Shown here: piece by piece, positions 23,979-32,036 of the stretch
Layout of the letters: each line of letters opens with the position of its first letter
How positions within the stretch are numbered: position 1 is the stretch's first letter
Assembly: GCF_018403325.1 (NCBI RefSeq)
Contig: NZ_BOSL01000002.1
Span: forward strand, 186,001 to 250,000
DNA length: 64,000 nucleotides
Source of the DNA: Paenibacillus vini
GTDB lineage: Bacteria; Bacillota; Bacilli; Paenibacillales; Paenibacillaceae
Direction: 5' to 3'
Program-made: the position numbers and the translations under genes
Notes under the pieces: generated by a model
Database searches by the model: none
Told to the model about the DNA's origin: nothing
Seen by the model: the letters and a program-made list of their open reading frames with translations, nothing else

Positions 23979-25077
23979 AAGTACTACTGAGGATTTTTCT
24001 TTCCTACTTGATCAAATGGGCAACGATGTTTTAATAAATGATAATCCAGTTAAAGCCTTGATCACAAACACCAATCTGGAGCAAATATACGATGATCGCC
24101 GTATTACAAGCCTATCACCATTTAGCCGTGGTGATATTGTTTTATTTAACGGTAAAAAATACATAGTTATATCAGAAGTCACCGAAAAACGTTATACCAA
24201 GTACAAGGGAATTATAAGATTCCTTCCTCATACAATCATAGTTAATTCAGAGAGTCGTTTTTACACTCTGGATTGTTATATTAATACAAGCGATTTGGGT
24301 ATAACCTCTGGGAAGGTACTTACACTAGCAGATGGCGAGATAACTGTAAATTGTAGTAATTACTCAATAGATTCTGACCTTAAAATCGGTGCTAGGTTCC
24401 TGCTTAATGGTGGAGCATGGAAATGTACGGGAGTAGATGATTTTAGTAAGCCCGGAATGGTTGCATTAACCTGTGTTAAGGATTCGATTCTGCCGACAGA
24501 TGATTTAATTAATGGTATTGCTGGCGGTTTAGGTATTTCGGTTAATATCACAAACAGTAACTTTGATGTGACCATAGACAGCACATATCAATTGACCTGG
24601 ACAAGCACAAATAACGCACCTGTTCGATTTGAATCGTCAGATGAATCAGTTGCTACGGTTGATGTTAATGGGCTTGTAACAGGGCTTACAACTGGTAATG
24701 TGACGATTACAGTCTATCATGCACAATTAGAGCAGATTAAAGACACCATTACTTTAATGGTTAAGGATGTGCCTGTATCATACACGCTTGAGATAACCAG
24801 CAGCAGTAAACCGGGAGAAGTCACAAAAGGACGAACAAAAACGTATGAAGCGATTGTTAAACAAGGTATAGATATTGTAAGTGATCAGCCCGTTACATGG
24901 AAAATTACAGCAGACGATCAGACATCAACAACGGCATTAGCAACCATTACAAGCCAAACGGGAACATCATGCGTTGTAAGCGGAGTTAATTTGGGCTATG
25001 TACAATTAAAAGCAACATTGGTTAGTGATCCGACAGTATTTGCTTGGCAACGGATTCAGGTTAAGAGTGCAATATAG
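23962..25077 (+). CDS. Phage adaptor-like protein with Ig-like (Big_2) domain
   Basis: A 371-residue protein. The N-terminal part (about residues 1-110: FSRGDIVLFNGKKYIVISEV...IIRFLPHTIIV) resembles head-closure/stopper proteins. Residues about 195-270 form a bacterial Ig-like Big_2 repeat (VTIDSTYQLTWTSTNN...SSDESVATVDVNGLVTGLTTGNVTITV), and a second Ig-like segment follows. Ig-like domains often decorate phage heads and tails and bind cell-surface sugars. It is the last gene before attR. No tail gene follows it inside the element. Confidence 0.65.
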   Translation: MINLFESTTEDFSFLLDQMGNDVLINDNPVKALITNTNLEQIYDDRRITSLSPFSRGDIVLFNGKKYIVISEVTEKRYTKYKGIIRFLPHTIIVNSESRFYTLDCYINTSDLGITSGKVLTLADGEITVNCSNYSIDSDLKIGARFLLNGGAWKCTGVDDFSKPGMVALTCVKDSILPTDDLINGIAGGLGISVNITNSNFDVTIDSTYQLTWTSTNNAPVRFESSDESVATVDVNGLVTGLTTGNVTITVYHAQLEQIKDTITLMVKDVPVSYTLEITSSSKPGEVTKGRTKTYEAIVKQGIDIVSDQPVTWKITADDQTSTTALATITSQTGTSCVVSGVNLGYVQLKATLVSDPTVFAWQRIQVKSAI

Positions 25078-25167
25078 ACCACTAATCATAGGAATTTTTA
25101 GCGACCACTTTACATTTTTGAATGACCATCTTATAATAAAAATTAATGAAACAATTGAATAGTGGTT
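25075..25167. promoter_or_regulatory. Candidate integrase arm-type sites, right end
   Basis: Copies of the motif seen at the left end: TAGACCACTA (25075-25084), GCGACCACTT (25101-25110), AATGACCATC (25121-25130) and, inverted, GAATAGTGGTT (25158-25167). The last matches the left-end site AACCACTATTC exactly in reverse complement. Confidence 0.45.
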
Positions 25168-25224
25168 ACTGATTAATAATGTGGATGAATACTAACCCCT
25201 TGCCATATCTGGCTTTCAGTTTAA

Positions 25225-25268
25225 TTGACAGGGTGGGGGTCAGTGGTTCGAGCCCACTACAGATCATA
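25225..25268. other. attR core (44-bp direct repeat, right)
   Basis: This copy is identical over 44 bases to 9342-9385. It holds only the 3' half of tRNA-Val, so it is the right end of the integrated element. The tRNA's original terminator follows directly. Confidence 0.9.
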
Positions 25269-25271
25269 CTT

Positions 25272-25305
25272 AAGAACCCTTACAGCGTAAGGGTTCTTTG
25301 TTTTT
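25272..25305 (+). terminator. Original tRNA-Val terminator, displaced by the element
   Basis: A perfect 11-bp stem (AAGAACCCTTA / TAAGGGTTCTT) is followed by a long T run, 4 bases after attR. Confidence 0.85.
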
Positions 25306-25315
25306 TTACTTACAG

Positions 25316-25426
25316 TTATCTTGACGCAAAAATAAGACTTTCCGCAAGCGGTTTGCCGTTCCAGGAATTGAACATAAAGAAGTGCTCGCCACCTTGCCAT
25401 AGATCGGCACAAGCCAAACGTTCTAC
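25316..25426 (-). pseudogene. Possible remnant of a second integrase
   Basis: On the minus strand 36 codons without a start read LWQGGEHFFMFNSWNGKPL, which resembles the segment before the HxxR motif in tyrosine integrases. It lies next to attR and may be what is left of an earlier element's integrase. The match is short, so I keep it tentative. Confidence 0.3.
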
Positions 25427-25431
25427 CTGGA

Positions 25432-26269
25432 TTGTTGGTCATTGGACTAGTAGTAATGGCTATTTATAAATGGGTCCAGTCTGTAGGTGGCTTGAAGATC
25501 GCGTGGATGATTGTCTGTAATGCGCTATTAGCCACTTGGGACTGGGTTAAAATTGGATTTATGACCGGAGTGTATTGGGTCATCGAGCTCTTTAATAAAC
25601 TACAAGCGGCCTTCAAGACCGTTAGTACAAATATTCAAAATTTCTTCGGTGACATGAAAGCTGGGGTTCTGACGATTCTGCAAAACATGGTCAATGGTGG
25701 GATCGACATTATCAATGGGTTTATAAACACTCTGAATAAATTCCCGGGTGTTAGCATTGATCTAATTGATCAAATGACGTTTGGTACAAATGCTCAGCTT
25801 GAAAATGAAGCGGCAAAACAACCCAGGAACAATGAATTAACTCAGTATACAAACAAGATTAATGAACTGATCGCCGGCAGAAAAAAGGCGCTACAAGCTA
25901 TAATAACGGAATCAAGGCATCCACTGCCGCCAGAAATGCTGAGATAGCCCCTGTTAAAGCTGCAAAAGCGTAGAATGATGCGTCCAAGCAAAATAACATT
26001 GTGAACAGTAATCCTTTTGTTGATGGTGGGACGATCGACAAAGTAAACAGCGGCGGGAAAATTATGATACTGTCGATATAGGCCAGGAGGATCTAAAGAC
26101 TATGAGGGAACTGGCAGAGATGAACTATTCAAAACTTCGTGACTCCAACCCCTACGGTTTCAATTGGTGATACGCATGTAAGGAAAGAGTCTGATATAAA
26201 ATAATGGATCGCATTTCGAGAGCCCTAGAAGAAGATATCTCCGCATCTGCCGCTGGGGTGTATACGTAA
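25432..26269 (+). pseudogene. Decayed phage tail tape-measure protein (C-terminal part)
   Basis: The first open part (25432-25947) reads like the C-terminal third of a tape-measure protein, with membrane segments and NGGIDIINGFINTLNKFPGV. Downstream, fragments in changing frames continue the same protein: APVKAAKA, NPFVDGGTIDKVNS, LKTMRELAEM and the end SRALEEDISASAAGVYT at 26269. At least three frameshifts or stops are needed to join them. The N-terminal two-thirds are missing. It is a remnant of an older siphophage-type prophage lying outside the 44-bp repeats. Confidence 0.7.
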
Positions 26270-26278
26270 TGGACAAAG

Positions 26279-26587
26279 TTGACTTTCACACATATGAAGT
26301 GTCCGCGCATAATCCGTTTGAATGTTACCCCGGAAGGTAAATACATCGTTGCGGCTGCTAACGATGACGGAAGGTATGAACTTCACATTAGGCACACTAA
26401 CGGGCTTGGCCTATCATCTGAGAATAAGAGGACGCTCCTGGAAGCTGTGTCATTTTACTTCAGAGATGAATTAAGCTTGCCAGCGTCCGCGATTTGGGTT
26501 GATCTCCCTAACCTATGTGTTAGACCAACCGATCATTTTAAATCGCAAAGTGAAAGAGATGCTGAAGCGGGGGTGTATTGGAAGTAG
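26279..26587 (+). CDS. Hypothetical protein of the old prophage remnant
   Basis: Up to 102 residues (97 from the ATG at 26294), following the tape-measure remnant by a few bases. The sequence (GKYIVAAANDDGRYELHIRH...AIWVDLPNLCVRP) looks like a real soluble protein, but the ribosome binding site is poor and the family unknown. It may be a surviving tail-region gene. A terminator follows. Confidence 0.4.
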   Translation: MTFTHMKCPRIIRLNVTPEGKYIVAAANDDGRYELHIRHTNGLGLSSENKRTLLEAVSFYFRDELSLPASAIWVDLPNLCVRPTDHFKSQSERDAEAGVYWK

Positions 26588-26606
26588 AGGAATAGTGATC
26601 ATTATC

Positions 26607-26637
26607 AAGGACTCCCAAGGTTTATGGGGTCCTCTTT
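26607..26637 (+). terminator. Terminator
   Basis: The hairpin AGGACTCC / GGGGTCCT is followed by CTTTGTTG, just after the preceding hypothetical gene. Confidence 0.6.
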
Positions 26638-26884
26638 GTTGTGAACATTAAGCGAACCATGAAATTCACGATTCCAAGGGTAACGAACACCAACATTTTT
26701 AAGTATATAAAGAAAAACTGCGCATAGTCATCCTCCAATTTTGGAGAGTGAGAATTAAGACGCCACCAGATCAGTTGATCGTTCGACTGACCACAAAAAT
26801 GTGGTGAGAAACAGTCCACAGTATTTCTAATAGGACTTTTGCTCTCTCTGTCGAATAATAGAAGTGGGAGGGAGGTGAATATAT

Positions 26885-27040
26885 ATGATGAAAACTAATA
26901 ACGAATATGCTGCAAAAGCGGCAATTGAATTAGCTAAACAAAATATCGAATCCACGGATGGTTGGGTTAGTCCTGAGCAAGTTACACAATTTATCGAAGA
27001 GGTCTATGCGTTTTTGACAGGTGAAGACAAAGAAGATTGA
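26885..27040 (+). CDS. Small acidic hypothetical protein (51 residues)
   Basis: A short frame (MMKTNNEYAAKAAIELAKQN, then IESTDGWVSPEQVTQFIEEV and an acidic tail) with an excellent GGGAGGGAGGTGA ribosome binding site. It resembles small proteins commonly found in Bacillales prophage regions; function unknown. Confidence 0.6.
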   Translation: MMKTNNEYAAKAAIELAKQNIESTDGWVSPEQVTQFIEEVYAFLTGEDKED

Positions 27041-27936
27041 TACACAGGTATACCCCGGCAACTTCCGGAACAGCCTCAATCACTTCTGGAGTTGCCAATT
27101 CACCTTTATTGACAGTACGGACAATCATTTGGGCTCCAACAGGCCGACTCTTTAAGAGCCGACTTTCATAAATTCAAACTTCTTTCCGGTGCTGATTTCA
27201 GTAAGGGCCAATTAACAGCGATCAGGCAAATCTGTTTTATTGGGATCGATAGATCCCCTTTTGTCACCTTCCATCATGTAATACCCAACAAAGCTTTGCC
27301 ATCACCATCCACCTCCACATTGAAATTATCCATCCTCTCACTGATTGCACCATTTCACCCTATTATTTCCTAATATTTCATGCGCAAAATGCATGCATAC
27401 AAAAATTGCTCACAAATGCTCACGGATTTATCAATGTCTGTACGGTTATGAGGGACTGGAAGGACCGCACACCCTTGAGCATCGTCTATGCGTACTTAAA
27501 CCCATCCTATTTCTTAATTATGCTCTACTCGAACGTTAGGACCGTTACGAGCAAGGTGAAATCTCGCGACATAGCGAGGTTTCCGAACTGCCTGTATTGA
27601 CTCCCGACCTCGCCTAATTTGGACTCAGCGATAAAAGGTCGCTCGCGGTTTTCCACTCCCGTCAGTTTGACGGGTATGGACTTAGAATCATTTTTATACA
27701 TGTCCGCTTTGGGACCGGTTTTAAAGTATTATTAGATGTATAATAAAAAAACAAAAAAAGAACACGGGTTCGCAAGGTATCTCACTACCACGCATTGAAT
27801 CAAATATATATAAATACTGAAATTATGTTATTGCATTTTGTGTTTTTATTCGATATATTATAAAAGTTTGCTTGTAATACCAGAGTTTAAGTTTATAATA
27901 TGGGTAAACCTTACAAATGATATGAGAGGTAGTTGC
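27041..27936. other. Decayed phage-type region
   Basis: No intact operon is visible. On the minus strand between about 27050 and 27320 broken coding can be read (VNKGELATPEVIEAVPEVAG, EISTGKKFEFMKVGS) across several frame changes, a remnant of an unidentified phage gene. A separate short minus-strand frame lies at 27525-27701. The last 200 bases are AT-rich upstream sequence of the three-gene cassette. Confidence 0.45.
27525..27701 (-). CDS. Short hypothetical minus-strand frame (58 residues)
   Basis: A continuous frame MYKNDSKSIPVKLTGVENRE continuing to SRDFTLLVTVLTFE with plausible protein composition. The ribosome binding site is weak (AAAGCGGAC) and the frame may be the 3' end of a decayed gene. 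Family unknown. Confidence 0.35.
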   Translation of the reverse strand: MYKNDSKSIPVKLTGVENRERPFIAESKLGEVGSQYRQFGNLAMSRDFTLLVTVLTFE

Positions 27937-28377
27937 GTGGTGAATCAACAGATGCAATTTAGATCATTGATGATTTTTGAAGACGTAAATGTTATGCCAA
28001 TGGCTGATAACAATCCAAAAGTAATGCTTACACAACCAGTTCTTAATTTCATTGTTCCGTTTCTTCCAACACAATTAAGTTTCAGTATATTCGCCGCAGT
28101 TTCTCACTATGAGATCGGAAAGAAGTACGATCTTGAAATTAGAATCATCAATGCAATCAAGAACGAGATGATTGGTGCTTTTCCTTGGGCTATTTATCAA
28201 GATCAAGGAGATGCCAGTATAGCAACATCTGGTTTATTCATCTCTAATATTAAAAATCAAATTATTGAAACTGAAGGCAGGTATGATCTGAGGCTTTATT
28301 GTGACAATACTGAAATTGGAAGTTGTTTTTTTGAAGTGTTTAAACAAGAGAGAGTGAATATTAATGTCAACCACTGA
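27937..28377 (+). CDS. Three-gene cassette, gene A: DUF6941-like protein
   Basis: A 146-residue soluble protein, mostly beta strand. The pattern (RSLMIFEDVNVMP ... VLNFIVPFLPTQLSFSIFAAVSH ... KYDLEIRIINAIKNE ... GRYDLRLYCDNTEIGSCFFEVFKQE) resembles DUF6941-type proteins of unknown role, with an N-terminal strand, a middle and a closing strand that repeats a 'G.Y.l.l..d...i....f.V' theme. The GTG start follows GAGAGGT. It overlaps gene B by 14 bases, so the two are translationally coupled. Confidence 0.6.
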   Translation: MVNQQMQFRSLMIFEDVNVMPMADNNPKVMLTQPVLNFIVPFLPTQLSFSIFAAVSHYEIGKKYDLEIRIINAIKNEMIGAFPWAIYQDQGDASIATSGLFISNIKNQIIETEGRYDLRLYCDNTEIGSCFFEVFKQERVNINVNH

Positions 28378-28831
28378 TAGTTTTAATTTGTCGGGTAACG
28401 TTGTTGCTAGCTCTTCGGAAGAAAGAAAACAACTTCTGACTAAGGGGATAAATAATTGGACAAGGTTTGGGGTTGGTTGTGTTCTAGTGGGAGTCATGAC
28501 TTCTTCTGGAGGCATACTCCCCCAACAAATCTCACCTACAGTACGGACGTTGAGTATGGGGACAAGCTATGATGCATATAATATTCGTACAGATGGATTT
28601 GTGAGAACCAAAAATTCGGGAATGGGGGCAATTAGAGTGAAGAAGACTCGCCGTAATGTTCCAGTCGGAATGACTGCTTCAATTGAATATCACACTAAGT
28701 TGCCAGCCCGTCCACGTATCGATACAGTTGAGAATTACGATATTAGGCCAATAAAACACTCCAATGCATTTACGGAAGTTTCTTTTTCATTAGAATACGG
28801 TGGGCGGCTACCTAAGCGGCCTAGAATTTGA
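28364..28831 (+). CDS. Three-gene cassette, gene B: hypothetical protein
   Basis: A 155-residue protein with one possible membrane-like stretch (FGVGCVLVGVMTSSGGIL) and a repeated peptide, KLPARPRI and RLPKRPRI. Each follows a beta-rich 'S.eY' segment, suggesting an internal duplication. No family known to me. It overlaps gene A and lies 10 bases ahead of gene C. Confidence 0.55.
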   Translation: MSTTDSFNLSGNVVASSSEERKQLLTKGINNWTRFGVGCVLVGVMTSSGGILPQQISPTVRTLSMGTSYDAYNIRTDGFVRTKNSGMGAIRVKKTRRNVPVGMTASIEYHTKLPARPRIDTVENYDIRPIKHSNAFTEVSFSLEYGGRLPKRPRI

Positions 28832-28841
28832 GGTGTTTGTC

Positions 28842-29393
28842 ATGTCTGACAATTGGTATGAAATAGTAAGTGTTGATCAAGTCATTAGTCAAGGTGACAT
28901 TCTTATAGGTTGTCCTATTATTATTCCCGAATATCCAACAAACTATCCTGATTTACTAAAAGGTAATGTTGCTGAGGCTAAGGCGAAAGTGTATTTTGAC
29001 GATGTTGTTATTTTAACTCAGGCTTGTTTGCTTGCAGGTCCTGCGGGGCCAAAGGTTGAGATGGTTACTGTTGCCCCTATTGCTGATGTAGAAGGTGATG
29101 GATGGGGATTTGTAAGTGACGTAAGTAAAGGTCTGAGACCAGCATATCACCTCCTAAATAAAAGTTCAGATCCTTCTTTTGATATGAATTACCAGATTGT
29201 AGACTTTGCAAATATTTATTCTATTCCATATAACCTTCTTGATTCATATAGATTGAATTCTGGACCAAGATTAAGGCTAAAAAGTCCTTATGTGGAGGAA
29301 TTGTCACAAAGATTTGGAATGTTTTATTCTAAAGTTGGACTGCCTAATAATACAATTGATATGGAAGAGTTAAAACATATCTCCAAAAAATGA
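28842..29393 (+). CDS. Three-gene cassette, gene C: QGDI/TQ-motif protein
   Basis: A 183-residue soluble protein. The N-terminal half carries ISQGDILIGCPI and DVVILTQACLLA. The C-terminal half carries QIVDFANIYSIPYNLLD and GPRLRLKSPYVEELSQRFGMFYSKVGLP. I recall this combination from a widespread uncharacterised family in which the second motif is usually TQSCDL. The ATG at 28842 is preceded by GAGGTG. A terminator 44 bases after its stop closes the operon. Its place in an accessory island suggests a defence or stress role, but that is inference. Confidence 0.6.
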   Translation: MSDNWYEIVSVDQVISQGDILIGCPIIIPEYPTNYPDLLKGNVAEAKAKVYFDDVVILTQACLLAGPAGPKVEMVTVAPIADVEGDGWGFVSDVSKGLRPAYHLLNKSSDPSFDMNYQIVDFANIYSIPYNLLDSYRLNSGPRLRLKSPYVEELSQRFGMFYSKVGLPNNTIDMEELKHISKK

Positions 29394-29436
29394 TTAAATA
29401 ACTAAACTGAGCTTTCTACATAACTATAAATTTATT

Positions 29437-29468
29437 AAAGCCCACTAACCTTGGTCGGTGGGCTTTTT
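29437..29468 (+). terminator. Terminator of the three-gene cassette
   Basis: The stem AAAGCCCAC / GTGGGCTTT is followed by TTT. It also faces the SLH pseudogene from the other side. Confidence 0.85.
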
Positions 29469-29547
29469 AATATAAGTTCGGATTTCACTACTTGTTATAA
29501 ATCCAGCATGGATACAAGTTGTGCCAGAAAAAGTACTGATCATTTCT

Positions 29548-30500
29548 TCACTTAACATAAATCTCCGGAGCTAAGGCCCAAAAAGTTTTACCATTGAAGG
29601 TTATCCTAACCCCGTCAAAGTTAGACCCTTTGTATGGTCTAGCTACAAAATCATATGACCAATAAAGAAACTGTAGAATTCCCCCCAAACCCAGAACCAC
29701 CTGCATTGCTATCCTTAAAGGCGTTGTTATAGTTACCTCCGTGCAACTTATCATTTTTCGGAAATACAATTAGCTCCCGGAAAGCTACAAAACTACCTTT
29801 CTCACTAAATATATAAGCAGGGTTAAAATTCTTACCGATAAACACCTTATAGTACGGATACTCAGGTTTGAACTGGTCTACAATGATAAGTCTATTCAGG
29901 TTTGCATTGCCTAGACTGCTATTTAATGTTCCAGAAAACTTACGAAAGTCCTTAAACTCCTTGAGATAGTCCTGCTGTGATTGTATTACGAACCCAAGGG
30001 ACTCAACGTTCGTGCCAGTCAATCCGATCTTACGCATCTCATTGAGTAATTGGATTGTTGTAGGATCTTTCTTCTGAGCTTCTTCGTAACGCAAGAGAAT
30101 AGCGGCTACTTCAGCACGACTAGTCTTATTACTCGGACCGAAACTTCCGTCCGTATAACCATTCATCAATCCAGTTGCGATAATTTGCGCTACGACACCG
30201 TTGTCGTTTTTGTCCAGGCCTCCTTTATAAAACTCAGTCACCGGAACCACTGTGTCAGCCATGTCCTGAATTGCCTGTCCATAATCTGGGTTGGCTTTAC
30301 TCAAACCAGCAGATAACCATCTAGCCATCTCTATACGAATCATAGACTGTGTAGGTTTGAATCCAGCAGCATATGTACTTTGATTAATGAACCCTTTATT
30401 AATTAATTTCATCAATGATTCCTTCTTCACTCCACTCACCTTTTGTGTCAGTGAACGTAATAGCGAGGACGACAGTGAAGCTAAAATTGCTTACTATGCT
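29548..30500 (-). pseudogene. S-layer-homology domain protein, frameshifted
   Basis: The main frame (29651-30439) has two SLH repeats (INKGFINQSTYAAGFKPTQ...MARWLS and LDKNDNGVVAQIIATGLMNGYTDGSFGPSNKTSRAEVAAILLR) and a C-terminal domain. The expected start of the first repeat (FTDTKGEWSEEGI) is in another frame at about 30420-30470. The expected C-terminus (YWSYDFVARPYKG...FWALAPEIYVK) is in another frame ending at 29548. At least two frameshifts and a missing signal peptide mark a dead cell-surface gene. SLH domains anchor proteins to secondary cell-wall polymer. Confidence 0.7.
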
Positions 30501-30623
30501 ATCCATACATTCAATGTAATAATATAAGAAAAAACTACCAAAAAGTGAAATAAAAATAGTTCATCCCGTAAAAATATGGTAGTATGTTATGGGTGATATT
30601 ACCTATTTTAGGGAGGAAACGAA

Positions 30624-31298
30624 ATGAAAAAAATGCTTTATCTTGTTGTTGGTGTGATTATTGGTGCTTCTGTAGGATTTGGGTCTACTTCCTTCGCGGC
30701 TGTAAAGCAGTTCATTCTGACGGAGTTTAATAGACCCGTTGTTGTTAATGGTGTAATCTACAAAGATGCACAAAATCCAATTTTGAATTATAACGGAAAG
30801 ACGTATTTACCACTTGCAAAAATTGGCGATTTAACAGGTGTTAATTACAAGTGGAACGCTGAAAAAAAACAAGTGGAAATTGGCTCTGGAACTTCACAAT
30901 CTGGCGATTCTCTGACGTATATTATTAATGATGGGAAGTTGACCACGATTGAGGGTGAAACCGCTGAACAAAAAGCCATTAGAGAGTTTACCGAAAATAA
31001 TAAACCTAAAGTTGTAGAACCGTTCGGGTTAGTTAATGAAGAAGGTTGGATTTTTTTATATGTAAAAGATAAAAACGGAAAGACACAAAAGCTTGACGAC
31101 AACGACGATCCCGATTTTTCTATTTATACAGGAAAAAGACCGAATATCACTAAAGGATGGCTTAATAAAAAGTTACTTGAAACATTATACGGTGCTGATG
31201 TTTTCAAACAAGATTTCACGAGTATTGAAACAAAGGAAGTTGACGGAATTACATACTATAAAATTGAAAATCTAATAAGTAAGGGTATTTTGAAATAG
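30624..31298 (+). CDS. Secreted stalk-domain (copper amine oxidase N-terminal-like) protein
   Basis: A 224-residue exported protein. A signal peptide (KKMLYLVVGVIIGASVGFGSTSFA) is followed by the pattern FNRPVVVNGVIYKDAQNPILNYNGKTYLPLAKIGDLTGVNYKWN, which is the copper-amine-oxidase-N-like 'stalk' domain common in Paenibacillus secreted proteins. The rest is unique. The ATG follows AGGGAGGAAACGAA. It probably binds surface polymers; no catalytic residues are seen. Confidence 0.8.
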   Translation: MKKMLYLVVGVIIGASVGFGSTSFAAVKQFILTEFNRPVVVNGVIYKDAQNPILNYNGKTYLPLAKIGDLTGVNYKWNAEKKQVEIGSGTSQSGDSLTYIINDGKLTTIEGETAEQKAIREFTENNKPKVVEPFGLVNEEGWIFLYVKDKNGKTQKLDDNDDPDFSIYTGKRPNITKGWLNKKLLETLYGADVFKQDFTSIETKEVDGITYYKIENLISKGILK

Positions 31299-31394
31299 AA
31301 ATCTCTATATAATTTTACAGGTTGCCTTTATGGGCACTCTTTTTATTTACCTAGAGAGAAGGTAAGGAGTAGACGACTGTGTTTAAGATCAAGT

Positions 31395-31757
31395 CTATAT
31401 CGAAGCCTCGTTAATCGCTTGAACAACTAAACCTAACGCTTTAAGTCTTCGTTCTAAAAGCGTTCTTTGTGGACTGCCTTCTTTTGATTTAGCATAACTA
31501 GTTTCAACGGATGGGGTTAAACCAATAAGAACGTTCCGAGCTTCTATTAAATCGTGTTGGGTGTAATCCTGAGGCTTTTGATTCCAAACTTGTTCAAGCA
31601 TAGCCAAGCCAATGGTAACAGCTTTCAGACGTTTCTCAACTAGTGTTGTGCTTGCGCCTTTTTGAGTCATCTGGGAGAACGCATTTTCGAGTTTTCTGAT
31701 AGTCGATTCTAAAGATTTTATTGACTCCAATTTATCTGAAGTAAAGATATCCTCCAT
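31395..31757 (-). CDS. Hypothetical helical protein
   Basis: A 120-residue helical protein with two similar segments: LVEKRLKAVTIGLAMLEQVWN and LLERRLKALGLVVQAINEA, suggesting an internal duplication. The ATG at 31757 is preceded by AAGGTG; the frame extends 16 codons further upstream without a ribosome binding site. Similar short proteins occur in Paenibacillus accessory regions; function unknown. Confidence 0.6.
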   Translation of the reverse strand: MEDIFTSDKLESIKSLESTIRKLENAFSQMTQKGASTTLVEKRLKAVTIGLAMLEQVWNQKPQDYTQHDLIEARNVLIGLTPSVETSYAKSKEGSPQRTLLERRLKALGLVVQAINEASI

Positions 31758-31875
31758 ATTTACACACCTTCTTCGTTTCGGAATTATTATATATGGCCTA
31801 TACATCTCTTTTAATCTTATTTTCCTTATCTAGATAAATTGTACAACATAAATGCAAGTTCTATGGCATGTCCTT

Positions 31876-31917
31876 TTAACAGGGGGGAGTAGGGATTCGA
31901 GCCTACTTCAGACCATA
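31876..31917. other. Degenerate third copy of the attachment sequence
   Basis: The 42 bases TTAACAGGGGGGAG...GATTCGAGCCTACTTCAGACCATA resemble the 44-bp core (TTGACAGGGTGGGGG...GGTTCGAGCCCACTACAGATCATA) with substitutions and a 2-base gap. Like attR, it is followed at once by a terminator. I read it as the worn right end of an older insertion at the same tRNA, or a site from a related tRNA. Confidence 0.5.
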
Positions 31918-31918
31918 C

Positions 31919-31954
31919 AAAAAAGCCTTGAGACGTTTGGCTTCAAGGTTTTTT
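31919..31954. terminator. Bidirectional terminator-like hairpin
   Basis: The stem GCCTTGA / TCAAGG (with A runs before and T runs after) directly follows the degenerate attachment sequence, as the tRNA terminator follows attR. Confidence 0.65.
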
Positions 31955-32036
31955 AATGCAAAAATACACAGATATTTTGGCGCCGACGGATGATGCATTG
32001 ATACGAATATGATACGAATTAGGGTCCGTGTTGCCG

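Noticed and set aside
9342-25268. CRISPR array among the AT-rich repeats
   Set aside because: The repeats are four, diverged, unequally spaced and have no constant-length spacers.
26622-26819. Minus-strand frame ending in a hydrophobic peptide, considered as a type I toxin
   Set aside because: The only good ribosome site (GGAGG) leads to a different 8-codon frame, and no antitoxin-like antisense promoter was visible.
27345-27600. Two plus-strand frames of 64 codons
   Set aside because: They are antisense to a better minus-strand frame and lie in decayed sequence without ribosome sites.
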